Shown piece after piece: positions 21,435-30,212 of a DNA stretch of 64,000 bases (its first letter is position 1; the number at the start of each line of letters is the position of its first letter). This DNA comes from Echinicola arenosa (lineage in GTDB: Bacteria > Bacteroidota > Bacteroidia > Cytophagales > Cyclobacteriaceae). The notes below the pieces were generated by a model, which worked only from the letters and a program-made list of their open reading frames with translations, was not told where the DNA came from and searched no databases. A program made the translations under genes and the position numbers. The stretch lies in assembly GCF_014841125.1 (NCBI RefSeq), contig NZ_JACYTQ010000006.1:124001-188000 (forward strand), in the 5' to 3' direction.

Positions 21435-21722
21435 ATGGGAAAGTACCTCAAATACACCAAGAATTTCTATTTTATTTTCACTGTCCTTTTCATCGTATGG
21501 ATGGTTTTTATTGATACAAATGATATCATCAGCCAGTTTACCTTGCGTTCAAAATTATCCAAACTTGAAGATCAGAGGGATTTTTATATAGAACGAAAAA
21601 GGAAAATAAAGGAAGAGCGAGAAGAATTACTCAGCAATTATGAACTTTTGGAAAAGTTTGCTCGTGAAAGATACTTAATGAAGAAAAAAACTGAAGATTT
21701 ATATGTTATCATCGATGAGTAA
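21435..21722 (+). CDS. FtsB/DivIC-like septum formation protein
   Basis: The 95-residue protein has a short cytosolic N-terminus, one transmembrane segment (about residues 11-27, NFYFIFTVLFIVWMVFID) and a charged coiled coil (about 38-70), then the conserved KFARERYLMKKKTEDLYVI. This is the bitopic DivIC/FtsB layout: such proteins link FtsL and FtsQ in the divisome. Its position right after enolase matches the eno-ftsB order seen in many bacteria. It overlaps the next gene by eight bases. Confidence 0.88.
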   Translation: MGKYLKYTKNFYFIFTVLFIVWMVFIDTNDIISQFTLRSKLSKLEDQRDFYIERKRKIKEEREELLSNYELLEKFARERYLMKKKTEDLYVIIDE

Positions 21723-22275
21723 ACAAGTAATGCTTTTTGCAATTTTTTTGTGGATGCTTTTAGGGCTCTCAGAAAAGGCATTGGCCCAAAAGGAAATTTA
21801 TTATGACGAGAATGATCAGATTCCTTTTAGTGAGCGACTTTATTTTGGAGGAAACCTGGGATTACAGTTTGGCTATATTACTTATGTGGATGTTTCCCCA
21901 CTTGTTGGGGTGATGATTACAGATAAGTATTCTGCTGGTTTGGGACTTACATACCAATATTTGAAATACAAAGATTTTGGTTCTTCTTCAAATGTTTATG
22001 GGGGAAGGATTTTTAACCGTTATAATGTTTTGCCTAATTTGTTTGCTCATGCCGAATATGAAACTTTAAATGTAGAAGCATATCGATATGACAATAGCAA
22101 TAATGTCTTTTCTGAACGAGAGTGGGTTCCAGGACTTTTTTTAGGATGTGGATATTTCATACCTTTTGGAAGACGAGGAGGTATGAACTTTACCTTGCTA
22201 TATAACGTCCTCTATGATAATCAAAATTTGATCTATACTGAACCATATGTGATCAGGGCTGGTTTTGTTCTTTAA
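21715..22275 (+). CDS. Predicted outer-membrane beta-barrel protein
   Basis: From ATG 21715 the product has 186 residues, with a signal peptide ending near AQKEIYY. The rest alternates hydrophobic and polar residues in strands such as RLYFGGNLGLQFGYITYV and KYSAGLGLTYQYLKY and ends in a C-terminal FVL, the pattern of a small outer-membrane barrel. The ATG at 21703 adds four residues ahead of the signal and is less likely. It overlaps the divIC-like gene and so is probably coupled to it. No specific function is recognised. Confidence 0.75.
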   Translation: MSKQVMLFAIFLWMLLGLSEKALAQKEIYYDENDQIPFSERLYFGGNLGLQFGYITYVDVSPLVGVMITDKYSAGLGLTYQYLKYKDFGSSSNVYGGRIFNRYNVLPNLFAHAEYETLNVEAYRYDNSNNVFSEREWVPGLFLGCGYFIPFGRRGGMNFTLLYNVLYDNQNLIYTEPYVIRAGFVL

Positions 22276-22290
22276 CAGCAATAGTTTTCA

Positions 22291-23133
22291 ATGGATTTCA
22301 AAAAATCTTTTATCAATAAAATCTACGCAGCGCACAAACAGTGCCCTGACTGTCCTTCTCCTAGAATTGTCCATGAGTTTTTTGAAGGAGTACTTGGAGT
22401 ATTGTTCCCAGAATACGCGATAAATGTACTCCAAGATGGACATGAAGTAGACGATAAGTTGAACTATTACAAAATCCAACTCCAGGGTATTTTGGGTAGA
22501 AACAAAAAGTTGGTAAGCAAGGATAGTGATCAGGCAGCATTTGACTTTTTTGATGGTCTTGAGGCTGTTTTTGATGCTGTACATGATGATATTGAGGCGA
22601 TGTATGAAGGCGATCCTGCTGCCAAGTCAAAAACAGAAGTGATCAGAAGTTATCCCGGTTTTTATGCCATAGCTGCCTACAGGATTGCGCATCTTTTGCA
22701 TCAGCAAGGCGTGAGGTTAATCCCTAGAATGATTACCGAGTTTGCGCATAGCAAAACGGGAATAGACATACACCCGGCAGCCCAAATTGGTAAGTATTTC
22801 TGCATAGATCATGGAACTGGAGTGGTTATCGGGGAGACTACGATAATAGGAAATCATGTCAAAATCTATCAGGGTGTTACTTTAGGGGCATTGAGCGTCA
22901 ATAAAGAGGATGCTGATATTCAACGTCACCCAACTATTGAAGACAATGTAGTGATCTACGCAGGAGCAACGATACTGGGAGGAAAAACGGTTATTGGAGC
23001 AGGTAGTGTGATTGGAGGAAATGTATGGTTGACAAAAAGTATTCCCAGAAAAAGTAAGATATATTACCAAACCAAAATGTATGATGCCAGTGCAGAGACC
23101 ACGGATATGTACATTTTTAAAAATGATGCTTAA
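22291..23133 (+). CDS. cysE: Serine O-acetyltransferase
   Basis: The 280-residue protein ends in a left-handed beta-helix acetyltransferase domain: hexapeptide repeats from GIDIHPAAQIGKYFCIDHGTG to GGKTVIGAGSVIGGNVWL. These are typical of SAT, which makes O-acetylserine from serine and acetyl-CoA. The N-terminal 130 residues are an alpha-helical domain longer than in the short SAT form. The neighbouring gene is cysteine synthase and abuts exactly, so the two enzymes of cysteine synthesis are made together and may form the cysteine synthase complex. Confidence 0.94.
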   Translation: MDFKKSFINKIYAAHKQCPDCPSPRIVHEFFEGVLGVLFPEYAINVLQDGHEVDDKLNYYKIQLQGILGRNKKLVSKDSDQAAFDFFDGLEAVFDAVHDDIEAMYEGDPAAKSKTEVIRSYPGFYAIAAYRIAHLLHQQGVRLIPRMITEFAHSKTGIDIHPAAQIGKYFCIDHGTGVVIGETTIIGNHVKIYQGVTLGALSVNKEDADIQRHPTIEDNVVIYAGATILGGKTVIGAGSVIGGNVWLTKSIPRKSKIYYQTKMYDASAETTDMYIFKNDA

Positions 23134-24012
23134 ATGAAATTGTTTGAGTTGATTGGAAATACTCCTTTAGTGGAGTTAGAACATATTCCCACCAATCCTA
23201 AAGTAAAGATTTTCTGTAAATTAGAGGGGCAAAACCCGGGGGGAAGTGTGAAAGACCGGGCTGCATTTAGTATGATAAAAAGTGCCTTGGATCGAGGAGA
23301 TGTTAAGCCTGGAGATAAGTTGGTAGAGGCTACCAGTGGGAATACTGGGATTGCACTGGCTATGATTGCCAAGGTGTTGGGAGTGAACATGACTTTAATC
23401 ATGCCTGATAATTCTACAAAAGAAAGAGTGGTTTCTATGGAGGCTTACGGTGCAAAGGTGATCCTAACCCCTGCTGCTAAAACCATTGAATATTCTCGTA
23501 CTTTGGCTGAAGAAATGGCTGCAAATGAAGGTTATTTTATCCTTAATCAATTTGCCAATCCAGATAATTACAAAGCACATTATGAAGGGACAGGTCCAGA
23601 AATTCTCAGAGATACAAATGGTGAAATTACCCATTTTGTTTCTGCAATGGGGACTACAGGAACCATTATGGGGGTGTCAAGGTATTTGAAAGAGCAAAAG
23701 CCTTCAGTTCAAATTGTAGGAACCCAACCTACAGATGGATCGAGTATTCCGGGCATAAGAAGGTGGTCTCCAGAGTTTTTACCTATGATTTATGAATCTT
23801 CAAGGGTGGATAAGATCATTGATGTAAGTCAAGAGGAAGCAACTGAGATGACAAGAAGGATGGCCAAAGAAGAAGGTATTTTAGCTGGAATGAGTAGTGG
23901 AGGAGCTTTACATGCTGCAGTGAAATTGGCTGAAAAGCTTGATTCTGGTGTCATTGTTTGCATTACTTGTGATCGGGGAGATCGATATTTGAGTTCAGAC
24001 TTGTTTGGATAA
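23134..24012 (+). CDS. cysM: Cysteine synthase B (O-acetylserine sulfhydrylase)
   Basis: The 292-residue PLP enzyme converts O-acetylserine and sulfide or thiosulfate to cysteine. The PLP lysine is Lys40 in NPGGSVKDRAA, the phosphate loop is TTGTI, and SGNTGIALAM contacts the substrate. IRRWSPEFLP near residue 210 fits the CysM subgroup better than CysK. The ATG directly follows the last base of the cysE stop codon. A terminator follows. Confidence 0.94.
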   Translation: MKLFELIGNTPLVELEHIPTNPKVKIFCKLEGQNPGGSVKDRAAFSMIKSALDRGDVKPGDKLVEATSGNTGIALAMIAKVLGVNMTLIMPDNSTKERVVSMEAYGAKVILTPAAKTIEYSRTLAEEMAANEGYFILNQFANPDNYKAHYEGTGPEILRDTNGEITHFVSAMGTTGTIMGVSRYLKEQKPSVQIVGTQPTDGSSIPGIRRWSPEFLPMIYESSRVDKIIDVSQEEATEMTRRMAKEEGILAGMSSGGALHAAVKLAEKLDSGVIVCITCDRGDRYLSSDLFG

Positions 24013-24032
24013 ATTGTTTTAAGCAAATAGCT

Positions 24033-24072
24033 AAAAGCCGAAGTTTTACCATTTAAAGCTTCGGCTTTTTTA
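24033..24072 (+). terminator. Intrinsic terminator after cysM
   Basis: AAAAGCCGAAG (24033-24043) pairs with CTTCGGCTTTT (24059-24069), followed by more T residues. Confidence 0.9.
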
Positions 24073-24150
24073 TTCCAATAAAATCATAATTATAGAACGA
24101 ATATTCGAGCAAAACCGTTGGAAAGTAAGTTTAGAAAAGTAAAGGTAAAA

Positions 24151-25152
24151 ATGGGCAAGAAGCTTAACCAAACGGAATTTTCCGTTTTAGATTTAGCAAT
24201 TATTAGAGAAGGTTATGACGCGAGAGACGCATTTGACAGAAGTCAAGATTTGGCGATACGTGTAGAAGGTTTAGGTTATAGTAGATTTTGGCTAGCGGAG
24301 CATCACAATATGGCCAATGTAGGAAGCTCAGCAACAGCGTTGTTGATTGGGCATGTGGCTGCAAAGACCAAGACTATCAGAGTGGGGTCAGGTGGAATAA
24401 TGCTTCCAAATCATGCCCCTTTAATGGTGGCCGAACAGTTTGGTACATTGGCCACCTTGTATCCTAATAGAATTGACTTAGGGTTGGGAAGAGCTCCTGG
24501 GACTGACCAATTGACGGCCAGAGCCTTAAGAAGAGATAGGCTTGAAACAGTTGAAGAATTCCCCAATGATTTAGAGGAATTGCAGATGTATCTGTCAGAT
24601 GAAAATATTGATGGGAAAGTTAGAGCAATACCAGGAGAAGGGTTAGAAATCCCAATTTATCTGCTTGGAAGTAGCATGAGCAGTGCAGTATTGGCTGCGA
24701 GAAAAGGCCTGCCCTATGCTTTTGCCAGTCATTTTGCTCCTGCTCAATTCCTTGATGCCATAAGCTATTATAAGGAGAATTTTCAGCCATCTGAGTACCT
24801 TGCTGAGCCCTATGTGATTTCCTGTGTAAATGTTATTGCCGCCGATGAAGAGGCAAAAGCACATAGTTTAGCGACTTCTTTTTACCAGATGGCTTTGGGG
24901 ATAGTCAGAAGAAAGTCCTACCCCTTGAAAAAACCTGTCGAATCCATGAATGGATTATGGTCCCAAGAAGAAGCTGCCACCATTAACCAAATGATGGCCT
25001 GTTCCTTTGTGGGGTCGGCATCCTCGGTTAAGCATGACCTTGTTAAATTTCAAGAGTTGGTTCAGGTGGATGAAATCATGATCTGTTCTCATATCTATGA
25101 CCATGAAGACAGACTAAGGTCATATGAAATAGCTGCATCTTGCTTTTCTTAA
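24151..25152 (+). CDS. Luciferase-like flavin-dependent monooxygenase
   Basis: From ATG 24151 the product has 333 residues and belongs to the LLM class of flavin-dependent oxidoreductases (bacterial luciferase fold), nearest to the YhbW type: [12 protein letters not shown], then [27 protein letters not shown] and [13 protein letters not shown]. Substrate is unknown. A TTG 33 bases upstream could extend the frame but lacks family residues. It stands alone between the cysM terminator and the thiamin operon promoter. Confidence 0.88.
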   Translation: MGKKLNQTEFSVLDLAIIREGYDARDAFDRSQDLAIRVEGLGYSRFWLAEHHNMANVGSSATALLIGHVAAKTKTIRVGSGGIMLPNHAPLMVAEQFGTLATLYPNRIDLGLGRAPGTDQLTARALRRDRLETVEEFPNDLEELQMYLSDENIDGKVRAIPGEGLEIPIYLLGSSMSSAVLAARKGLPYAFASHFAPAQFLDAISYYKENFQPSEYLAEPYVISCVNVIAADEEAKAHSLATSFYQMALGIVRRKSYPLKKPVESMNGLWSQEEAATINQMMACSFVGSASSVKHDLVKFQELVQVDEIMICSHIYDHEDRLRSYEIAASCFS

Positions 25153-25170
25153 TATTTGACAACCCCAACT

Positions 25171-25201
25171 TTTGAGTGGTCAATTTAAAGTCGTACTTTC
25201 A
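25171..25201 (+). promoter_or_regulatory. Probable promoter of the thiamin operon
   Basis: TTTG at 25171-25174 is followed, after exactly 19 bases, by TACTTTCA (25194-25201), a partial -7 box (TAnnTT conserved). Transcription would start near 25207, just ahead of the riboswitch. Confidence 0.45.
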
Positions 25202-25210
25202 CGTATAATC

Positions 25211-25297
25211 AAACTTTAGGGGTGTTCTGATGGATGTTAGAACTGAGATGATACCCTTCGAACCTGAAACGGTTAGCACCGACGAAGGAAAAAGTTA
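25211..25297 (+). promoter_or_regulatory. TPP riboswitch (THI element)
   Basis: The conserved core is present: GGGGTG at 25219-25224, CTGAGA at 25243-25248, ATACCC at 25251-25256, ACCTGA at 25262-25267 and CGAAGG at 25283-25288. Helices can be drawn: P1 AACTTT/AAAGTT (25212-25217 with 25291-25296), P3 GTTCT/AGAAC, P4 CTTCG/CGAAG and P5 CGGT/ACCG. It precedes thiM and its thiamin-salvage operon, as expected for TPP feedback control. Confidence 0.95.
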
Positions 25298-25333
25298 ATG
25301 GTATTCCAAATGTAATCCTGTTCAGGTTTGCAA

Positions 25334-25372
25334 GGCTCCTAAAGTTTTTTAAGATGATGATATGAAGGAGTC
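25334..25372 (+). promoter_or_regulatory. Probable riboswitch expression platform over the thiM start
   Basis: GGCTCCT (25334-25340) can pair with AGGAGTC (25366-25372) and so enclose the thiM ATG (25362). The overlapping CCTAAAGTTT (25338-25347) is fully complementary to AAACTTTAGG (25211-25220), which includes the 5' side of riboswitch P1. The two pairings exclude each other, which suggests a translational off-switch. This is a hand-drawn model. Confidence 0.5.
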
Positions 25373-26162
25373 TATAATCAAGAATTTAAAATTAGTGAGG
25401 GAAAAATCCCCTTTGGTGCACAGCATTACCAATTATGTCGTGATGAACAATACGGCCAATGCTTTGTTGGCGCTTGGCGCTTCTCCAGTCATGGCACACG
25501 CCAAATTGGAAGTAGCAGACATGGTGAACATAGCTGGGGCTTTGGTGGTCAATATTGGGACTTTGGATGAGTTTTGGGTGGACAGTATGTTATTAGCGGT
25601 CAAAAAAGCCAATGAACGCGATACACCGTGGATTTTAGATCCAGTAGGAGCTGGTGCAACGGCCTATAGAAATGAAACCCTTACCCGTTTGCTAGGCTTT
25701 AAACCTAATGTAATAAGGGGAAATGCTTCAGAAATTATGTCCTTGGCAAAAGCTAATGTTCAAACAAAAGGAGTGGACAGTACACATTCCTCAGATGATG
25801 CTTTGTCCTATGGAATGCAGCTTGCGAAGGAGTCGGGAGCTATTGTGTGTGTTTCCGGCGCTACGGATTTTGTGACAGACGGAAATAGAGTGGTGGAAAT
25901 AGCAAACGGCCATGAATTAATGGGTAAAGTAACAGGGATGGGATGTACAGCTACTGCATTAATTGCTGCTTTTATGGCTGTAGAAAAGGACTATTTTCAA
26001 GCAACCGTATCTGGAATGACTTTGATGGGCTTATCTGGAGAGATTGCTGCAAAGAATTCCTTTGGGCCAGGCACGCTCCAGTTGAACTTTTATGATTCAC
26101 TTTATCAGCTAGAAGACAAGCATGTTAATCAATTGGCTAAAGTAAAACATCGTGAAGACTAA
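25362..26162 (+). CDS. thiM: Hydroxyethylthiazole kinase
   Basis: The 266-residue enzyme phosphorylates 4-methyl-5-(2-hydroxyethyl)thiazole for thiamin salvage. It is a ribokinase-fold ThiM: PLVHSITNYVVMNNTANALLA at the start, DPVGAGAT in the middle, the GNASEI segment, and VTGMGCTATALIAAF with the catalytic-loop cysteine near the end. It is the first gene after the TPP riboswitch and overlaps thiE by 11 bases. Confidence 0.97.
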   Translation: MKESIIKNLKLVREKSPLVHSITNYVVMNNTANALLALGASPVMAHAKLEVADMVNIAGALVVNIGTLDEFWVDSMLLAVKKANERDTPWILDPVGAGATAYRNETLTRLLGFKPNVIRGNASEIMSLAKANVQTKGVDSTHSSDDALSYGMQLAKESGAIVCVSGATDFVTDGNRVVEIANGHELMGKVTGMGCTATALIAAFMAVEKDYFQATVSGMTLMGLSGEIAAKNSFGPGTLQLNFYDSLYQLEDKHVNQLAKVKHRED

Positions 26163-26799
26163 TAGGACATTTCCATTTCGTCTTTATATGGTAACCGACC
26201 AAAAGGCTTGTTTGGGCAGGGACTTCTTTTGGGTTTTGGAGGAAGCGATTAAAGGAGGTGTAGACCTTGTTCAAATTAGAGAGAAAGAGCTTTTCGAAAG
26301 GGATTTTATTACAAAAGCCCAAAGGGCAAAAGAAATTTGTGCCAAGTATAATGTGCCATTGATTGTAAATGATAGTTTGTCCGTTGCTAAAGCTGTAAAT
26401 GCAAACGGGGTGCACATTGGTCAATCTGATAGTAGTATGGATATTGCCAAAGAATTATTGGGAGAAAACTTTCCTGTTGGTTTATCCATTGAAAAGCTAC
26501 ATCAACTGGAAAGTTCAGGTGCATCAAAGGCATGGTATTATGGTGTTAGTCCTGTTTTCTCCACACCAACCAAAACTGATACGATCACTGAGTGGGGCTT
26601 GGAAGGTATACAAAGTATCAAAAGGATAACGAACAAACCATTGGTAGCTATAGGGAATATAAAAATAGATAATGCAAAGCAGGTAATTGAAGCGGGTGCG
26701 GATTGTTTGGCCGTGGTTTCAGCCATTTGTAGTGCGGAAAGCCCTGAAGAAGCTGCAGCGTCTATTAGAAATGAAATAGAGAAAGCCATTTTGACATGA
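26152..26799 (+). CDS. thiE: Thiamine-phosphate synthase
   Basis: The 215-residue TIM-barrel enzyme joins HMP pyrophosphate and thiazole phosphate into thiamin phosphate. The motifs are DLVQIREKE, PLIVNDSLSVAKAVNANGVHIGQSD, GVSPVFSTPTKT and VAIGNIKIDNAKQVIEAGADCLAVVSAI. The start overlaps the end of thiM and the stop overlaps thiD by four bases, so all are likely translated in series. Confidence 0.97.
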   Translation: MKTNRTFPFRLYMVTDQKACLGRDFFWVLEEAIKGGVDLVQIREKELFERDFITKAQRAKEICAKYNVPLIVNDSLSVAKAVNANGVHIGQSDSSMDIAKELLGENFPVGLSIEKLHQLESSGASKAWYYGVSPVFSTPTKTDTITEWGLEGIQSIKRITNKPLVAIGNIKIDNAKQVIEAGADCLAVVSAICSAESPEEAAASIRNEIEKAILT

Positions 26800-27635
26800 A
26801 TCATCAAAACAAAGAATATGTGCCTGTTTTGACCATTGCTGGCTCAGACAGCGGTGGTGGAGCAGGAATTCAAGCAGATATAAAAACGATGTCTGCTTTG
26901 GGCTGCTTCGCGACAAGTGTGATAACTGCCACAACCGCTCAAAACACCTTGGGTGTATGCGATATTCATGATATTCCTGTAGCGCATATTGTTCTTCAGC
27001 TTCAGTCTATACTTACCGATATCACTCCTAATGCCATAAAAATTGGCATGCTCAGTAGGCCTGAGGTTGTGATGGCTATTGCAAAGGAATTGAAAAAATA
27101 TCCTGAAATACCAATTGTGTTTGATCCAGTAATGGTGGCTACAAGCGGAGATCGGTTAATACAACAAGAGACGGTTGAAGTAATTAAGTCGGAGCTTTTT
27201 CCATTGACACATATATTGACGCCTAATTTAGATGAAGCAAGCGTAATCCTTGGAAGAGAAATTCTTGTTAAGGATGAGCTGGAACAGGCGGCCGAAGAAA
27301 TCCTGAAACTGGGCCCTGAGTACGTATTGGTCAAAGGAGGACATTTAGATGGTGATGTAGTTCGGGATGTGTTGGTAGCGGAGAAATCTTGTGAGACATT
27401 TGAAAGTACAAAATTGACAACTAAAAATGTCCATGGGACAGGCTGTACACTTTCTTCAGCTATAGCTTCTTTTTTGGGAAGGGGTTTGACTGTTCAAGAA
27501 TCAGTAAAGCAAGCAAGAGAATATGTCTATTCGGCAATTGAAGCAGGAATGGAAGTGAAGACTGGTCAGGGAAATGGTCCCTTAAACCACTTTTATGAAC
27601 CTATAAGAATGATTAAGCATGAAATGGTCAGATAA
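26796..27635 (+). CDS. thiD: Hydroxymethylpyrimidine/phosphomethylpyrimidine kinase
   Basis: The 279-residue ribokinase-fold enzyme phosphorylates HMP and HMP phosphate. The key segments are TIAGSDSGGGAGIQADIKT near the N-terminus, the KIGML and FDPVMVATSGDRL strands, and the anion hole NVHGTGCTLSSAIAS near the C-terminus. It overlaps thiE by four bases (ATGA) and tenA by 17 bases. Confidence 0.97.
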   Translation: MNHQNKEYVPVLTIAGSDSGGGAGIQADIKTMSALGCFATSVITATTAQNTLGVCDIHDIPVAHIVLQLQSILTDITPNAIKIGMLSRPEVVMAIAKELKKYPEIPIVFDPVMVATSGDRLIQQETVEVIKSELFPLTHILTPNLDEASVILGREILVKDELEQAAEEILKLGPEYVLVKGGHLDGDVVRDVLVAEKSCETFESTKLTTKNVHGTGCTLSSAIASFLGRGLTVQESVKQAREYVYSAIEAGMEVKTGQGNGPLNHFYEPIRMIKHEMVR

Positions 27636-28272
27636 GGCGTGGGGAAGGATAACACCCCTATACGATAAGATTTTGAAGCTTCCTTTCAATCAAGAATTGA
27701 TGAGTGGGGAATTGTCAAAGGACAAATTTAAGTTCTATATGGCCCAAGATGCTTTTTATCTTGGAGAGTTTGGGAAGGCGTTGAGCACCATCAGTGGAAG
27801 GATGGATTCTTTGGATCATGTATTGGCATTTTCAGAATTCGCATCTGGAGCAATAGTGGTTGAAAGGGCTTTGCACGAAAGTTATTTTAAAGAGTTAGGT
27901 ATTCCTGATGAGGTAGAGCCATCTCCCTCTTGCTTGCTTTATACAAACTATATCCGCAATCAAGCTGGTTTTGCAAATATTGAGGTGGCTGTAGCGGCTA
28001 TACTGCCTTGTTTTTGGATCTACAAAAAGGTTGGTGATTTTATTTTTGAAAATCAAAAGACAGGAAACAATCCTTACAAAAACTGGATAGATACTTATTC
28101 GGGAGAGGAATTTGCCTTAGCTGTGTCAAAAGCTATTTCCATTACTGATGAGATAGCTTCACATACCAGTGAGCCTTTGCAGGAAAAGATGTTGGAGGCA
28201 TTTGAAATGGCCTCTAAACTGGAATGGATGTTTTGGGAAAGTGCTTACAGGTTGGAGAGTTGGCCGGTTTAA
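27619..28272 (+). CDS. tenA: TenA family aminopyrimidine aminohydrolase (thiaminase II)
   Basis: The 217-residue all-helical protein is TenA, which hydrolyses aminomethyl-pyrimidine salvaged from degraded thiamin, giving HMP for ThiD. The catalytic residues expected from B. subtilis TenA are present: Asp44 (MAQDAFYL), Cys131 (ILPCFWIY) and Glu207 in MFWESAYRLE. It overlaps the end of thiD. With thiM, thiE and thiD it makes a complete salvage route from both halves of the vitamin. No de novo genes (thiC, thiG, thiH) are in the window. Confidence 0.95.
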   Translation: MKWSDKAWGRITPLYDKILKLPFNQELMSGELSKDKFKFYMAQDAFYLGEFGKALSTISGRMDSLDHVLAFSEFASGAIVVERALHESYFKELGIPDEVEPSPSCLLYTNYIRNQAGFANIEVAVAAILPCFWIYKKVGDFIFENQKTGNNPYKNWIDTYSGEEFALAVSKAISITDEIASHTSEPLQEKMLEAFEMASKLEWMFWESAYRLESWPV

Positions 28273-28280
28273 AAAATAAC

Positions 28281-28315
28281 GAAGGCAGCCTGGGGTTTTT
28301 AGGCTGCCTTTGTTT
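28281..28315 (+). terminator. Intrinsic terminator after tenA
   Basis: AAGGCAGCCT (28282-28291) pairs with AGGCTGCCTT (28301-28310) and is followed by TGTTT. It lies between convergent genes and can also serve the minus-strand gene at 28333. Confidence 0.85.
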
Positions 28316-28332
28316 AGTTGGTAAATACATGA

Positions 28333-28644
28333 CTAATCGTTAACTTCATTTCCCTCTTCATCATAGGTTTTAGAAAATTCTGGTTCTTCAAGCCCAAAGG
28401 AAATTTTGTATGTAATGGTGCTGTCCGGGTTGGTTAGCTCATAAGCCTTATAGATGGGGACTGCTTTGGTTTCTTTACTTTCTAAAATGGTTTTTTTAAC
28501 AGCCTTTGGGAGGTCTTCAGCATCGATTTCTTTTTTGTTATCTTGAAAAAGAGCGTAAGAACCATTAATGGGTGATAAAGGAGCTGCTTTAGCTGTCAAT
28601 ATTGTGAAAGCACTAAATGCAAAAACAAATGCTATTTTTTTCAT
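28333..28644 (-). CDS. Small exported protein, PepSY-like
   Basis: The 103-residue product has an N-terminal signal peptide (MKKIAFVFAFSAFTILTAKA) and a short mature part with a helix (AEDLPKAVKKTILESK) followed by beta-strand-like segments ending in SKTYDEEGNEV. Small Bacteroidota proteins with this pattern carry a PepSY-like periplasmic domain; that assignment is tentative. It converges on tenA across a shared terminator. No function can be stated. Confidence 0.7.
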   Translation of the reverse strand: MKKIAFVFAFSAFTILTAKAAPLSPINGSYALFQDNKKEIDAEDLPKAVKKTILESKETKAVPIYKAYELTNPDSTITYKISFGLEEPEFSKTYDEEGNEVND

Positions 28645-28957
28645 AGTTAGTAAGTGGTTGTTTTTTCAATTGTCTACTTCAATTAAGTTGTCTACAATTA
28701 TGCCAAATAGAAAAAGGGAGTGTTCAAGTATTTTTAGATTGTTGTAGCGGGATCAATTGTTTAATTGTTCTTCAATTTGTGGAAGCAAATTGACATATGG
28801 CTTGTCATTCTTTGTACCACTTAAACTTTTCAAAAAACCCTTTATAACCTAAGGAGGTTTAAGTATTTGAAGCTTAATTATTTTTGGAATAGTTTGAATT
28901 AAGTGATTAATTGGAAGCTTGAATGGAAGAAACTTTTGAAGCAAAATAATTATAGTA
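28645..28957. other. Gene-free stretch between divergent genes
   Basis: These 313 bases separate the small exported protein (minus) from the sulfite-dehydrogenase-like gene (plus). The sequence is AT-rich with short inverted repeats, for example CAATT/AATTG at 28754-28767. No open frame with protein character, RNA gene or clear promoter consensus was seen. It presumably holds both promoters. Confidence 0.5.
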
Positions 28958-30211
28958 ATGACTGAAGATAAAATCCAAAGTTTAGCAATAACCGGCCGGC
29001 GGAGATTTTTAAGAAACATAAGTTTGAGTACGTTGTCAGCCATAATTGGTGCCGATATCGTCTTTGGAAGCAGTATGCCCAAAGATTATGTTCCTGTTGT
29101 TTTTCAAGATGATGATCCGTATAAGCTATTCAAAAAACACAAGGATTTGATCATCCTAAATAATAAGCCTTGGAACTTAGAATCTCAGCCGCATATTTTG
29201 GACGATAAAGTGACTCCTGCAGACAAAATGTTTGTACGGAATAATGGTTTGATCCCAGAGAAAGTGGATAAAGCTACGTGGAAGTTAACGGTGGATGGCG
29301 AAGCAGTGAAAGCCATCAAAAGTTATTCACTTGAAGATTTGAAAAGTAAGTTTGACCATTACACTTACCAGCTTACCTTGGAATGTGGGGGAAATGGAAG
29401 AAGTGAATTCTACCCACCTGCAAGCGGCAATCAGTGGAAGACTGGAGCGGTCTCCTGTGCTTCTTGGACAGGGGTGAGGTTACGGGATGTTTTGGAGGAT
29501 GTAGGTATAACTGATAAAGCTGTTTATGTGGGTTATCATGCTGCAGATACTCATTTAAGTGGAAATCCGGATAAGGAGCCTATTTCAAGGGGAGTGCCCA
29601 TCTATAAAGCCCTTCAGGATGAGACTTTATTGGCATTTTCTATGAATGGGGAAGATATTCCTTTGGCACATGGGTTTCCTCTTAGGTTGGTGGCAGGAGG
29701 TTTTCCTGCCTCAGCTTCTGGAAAATGGCTTAACCGGATTTCGGTAAGAAACATTGTTCACGATGGAGCTAAGATGGAAGCTCCTTCCTATAGAGTGCCG
29801 TGCAAGCCTGTTGCACCAGGAGAAGAAGTGGCTAATGAGGACATGTGTATCATAGAATCAATGCCTGTTAAGTCCTTGATTACTTATCCCAAAACCGGTG
29901 CAATGATCGCAAAGGGAAAATCATTAGAGGTGAGGGGACACGCATGGGCTGGTGAATTGGAAGTAAGCGATATGAAAGTTTCTATTGACTTTGGCCAAAC
30001 TTGGCAAAAGTGTCAATTGGAAAAGCCAGTCAATAGGCTGGCTTGGCAGCACTTTAAAACTCAATTGAGCTTTCCTCAACAAGGGTACTATGAAGTGTGG
30101 GCAAAGGCTACTGATGCCAATGGGGTGTCTCAGCCAATGGTAGTGCCTGGCTGGAATCCTAAAGGCTACCTAAATAATGCCTGTCATCGAATAGCAATAA
30201 AAGTAGGATAA
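28958..30211 (+). CDS. Molybdopterin-dependent sulfite dehydrogenase-like oxidoreductase
   Basis: The 417-residue protein belongs to the sulfite oxidase/SorA family. The N-terminus carries a Tat-like signal (TGRRRFLRN then a hydrophobic run), so it is probably exported folded. The Moco ligand is Cys143 in TLECGGNGR, followed by PPASGNQWKTGAVSCASWTG and the GEDIPLAHGFPLRLV and SASGKWLN segments. The C-terminal third is the Mo-co dimerisation domain. The next gene encodes a membrane-anchored cytochrome c, giving a SorAB-like pair that would oxidise sulfite and pass electrons to the respiratory chain. Substrate is inferred. Confidence 0.9.
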   Translation: MTEDKIQSLAITGRRRFLRNISLSTLSAIIGADIVFGSSMPKDYVPVVFQDDDPYKLFKKHKDLIILNNKPWNLESQPHILDDKVTPADKMFVRNNGLIPEKVDKATWKLTVDGEAVKAIKSYSLEDLKSKFDHYTYQLTLECGGNGRSEFYPPASGNQWKTGAVSCASWTGVRLRDVLEDVGITDKAVYVGYHAADTHLSGNPDKEPISRGVPIYKALQDETLLAFSMNGEDIPLAHGFPLRLVAGGFPASASGKWLNRISVRNIVHDGAKMEAPSYRVPCKPVAPGEEVANEDMCIIESMPVKSLITYPKTGAMIAKGKSLEVRGHAWAGELEVSDMKVSIDFGQTWQKCQLEKPVNRLAWQHFKTQLSFPQQGYYEVWAKATDANGVSQPMVVPGWNPKGYLNNACHRIAIKVG

Positions 30212-30212
30212 G

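Noticed and set aside
24118-24150. TTG start for the flavin monooxygenase
   Set aside because: It precedes an ATG at 24151 that matches the family start; the added residues are basic and not conserved.
25338-25350. T run after CCTAAAG read as an intrinsic terminator of the riboswitch
   Set aside because: No local stem precedes it; the only partner is the distant P1 strand, and termination in the absence of ligand would be the wrong sense for thiamin genes.
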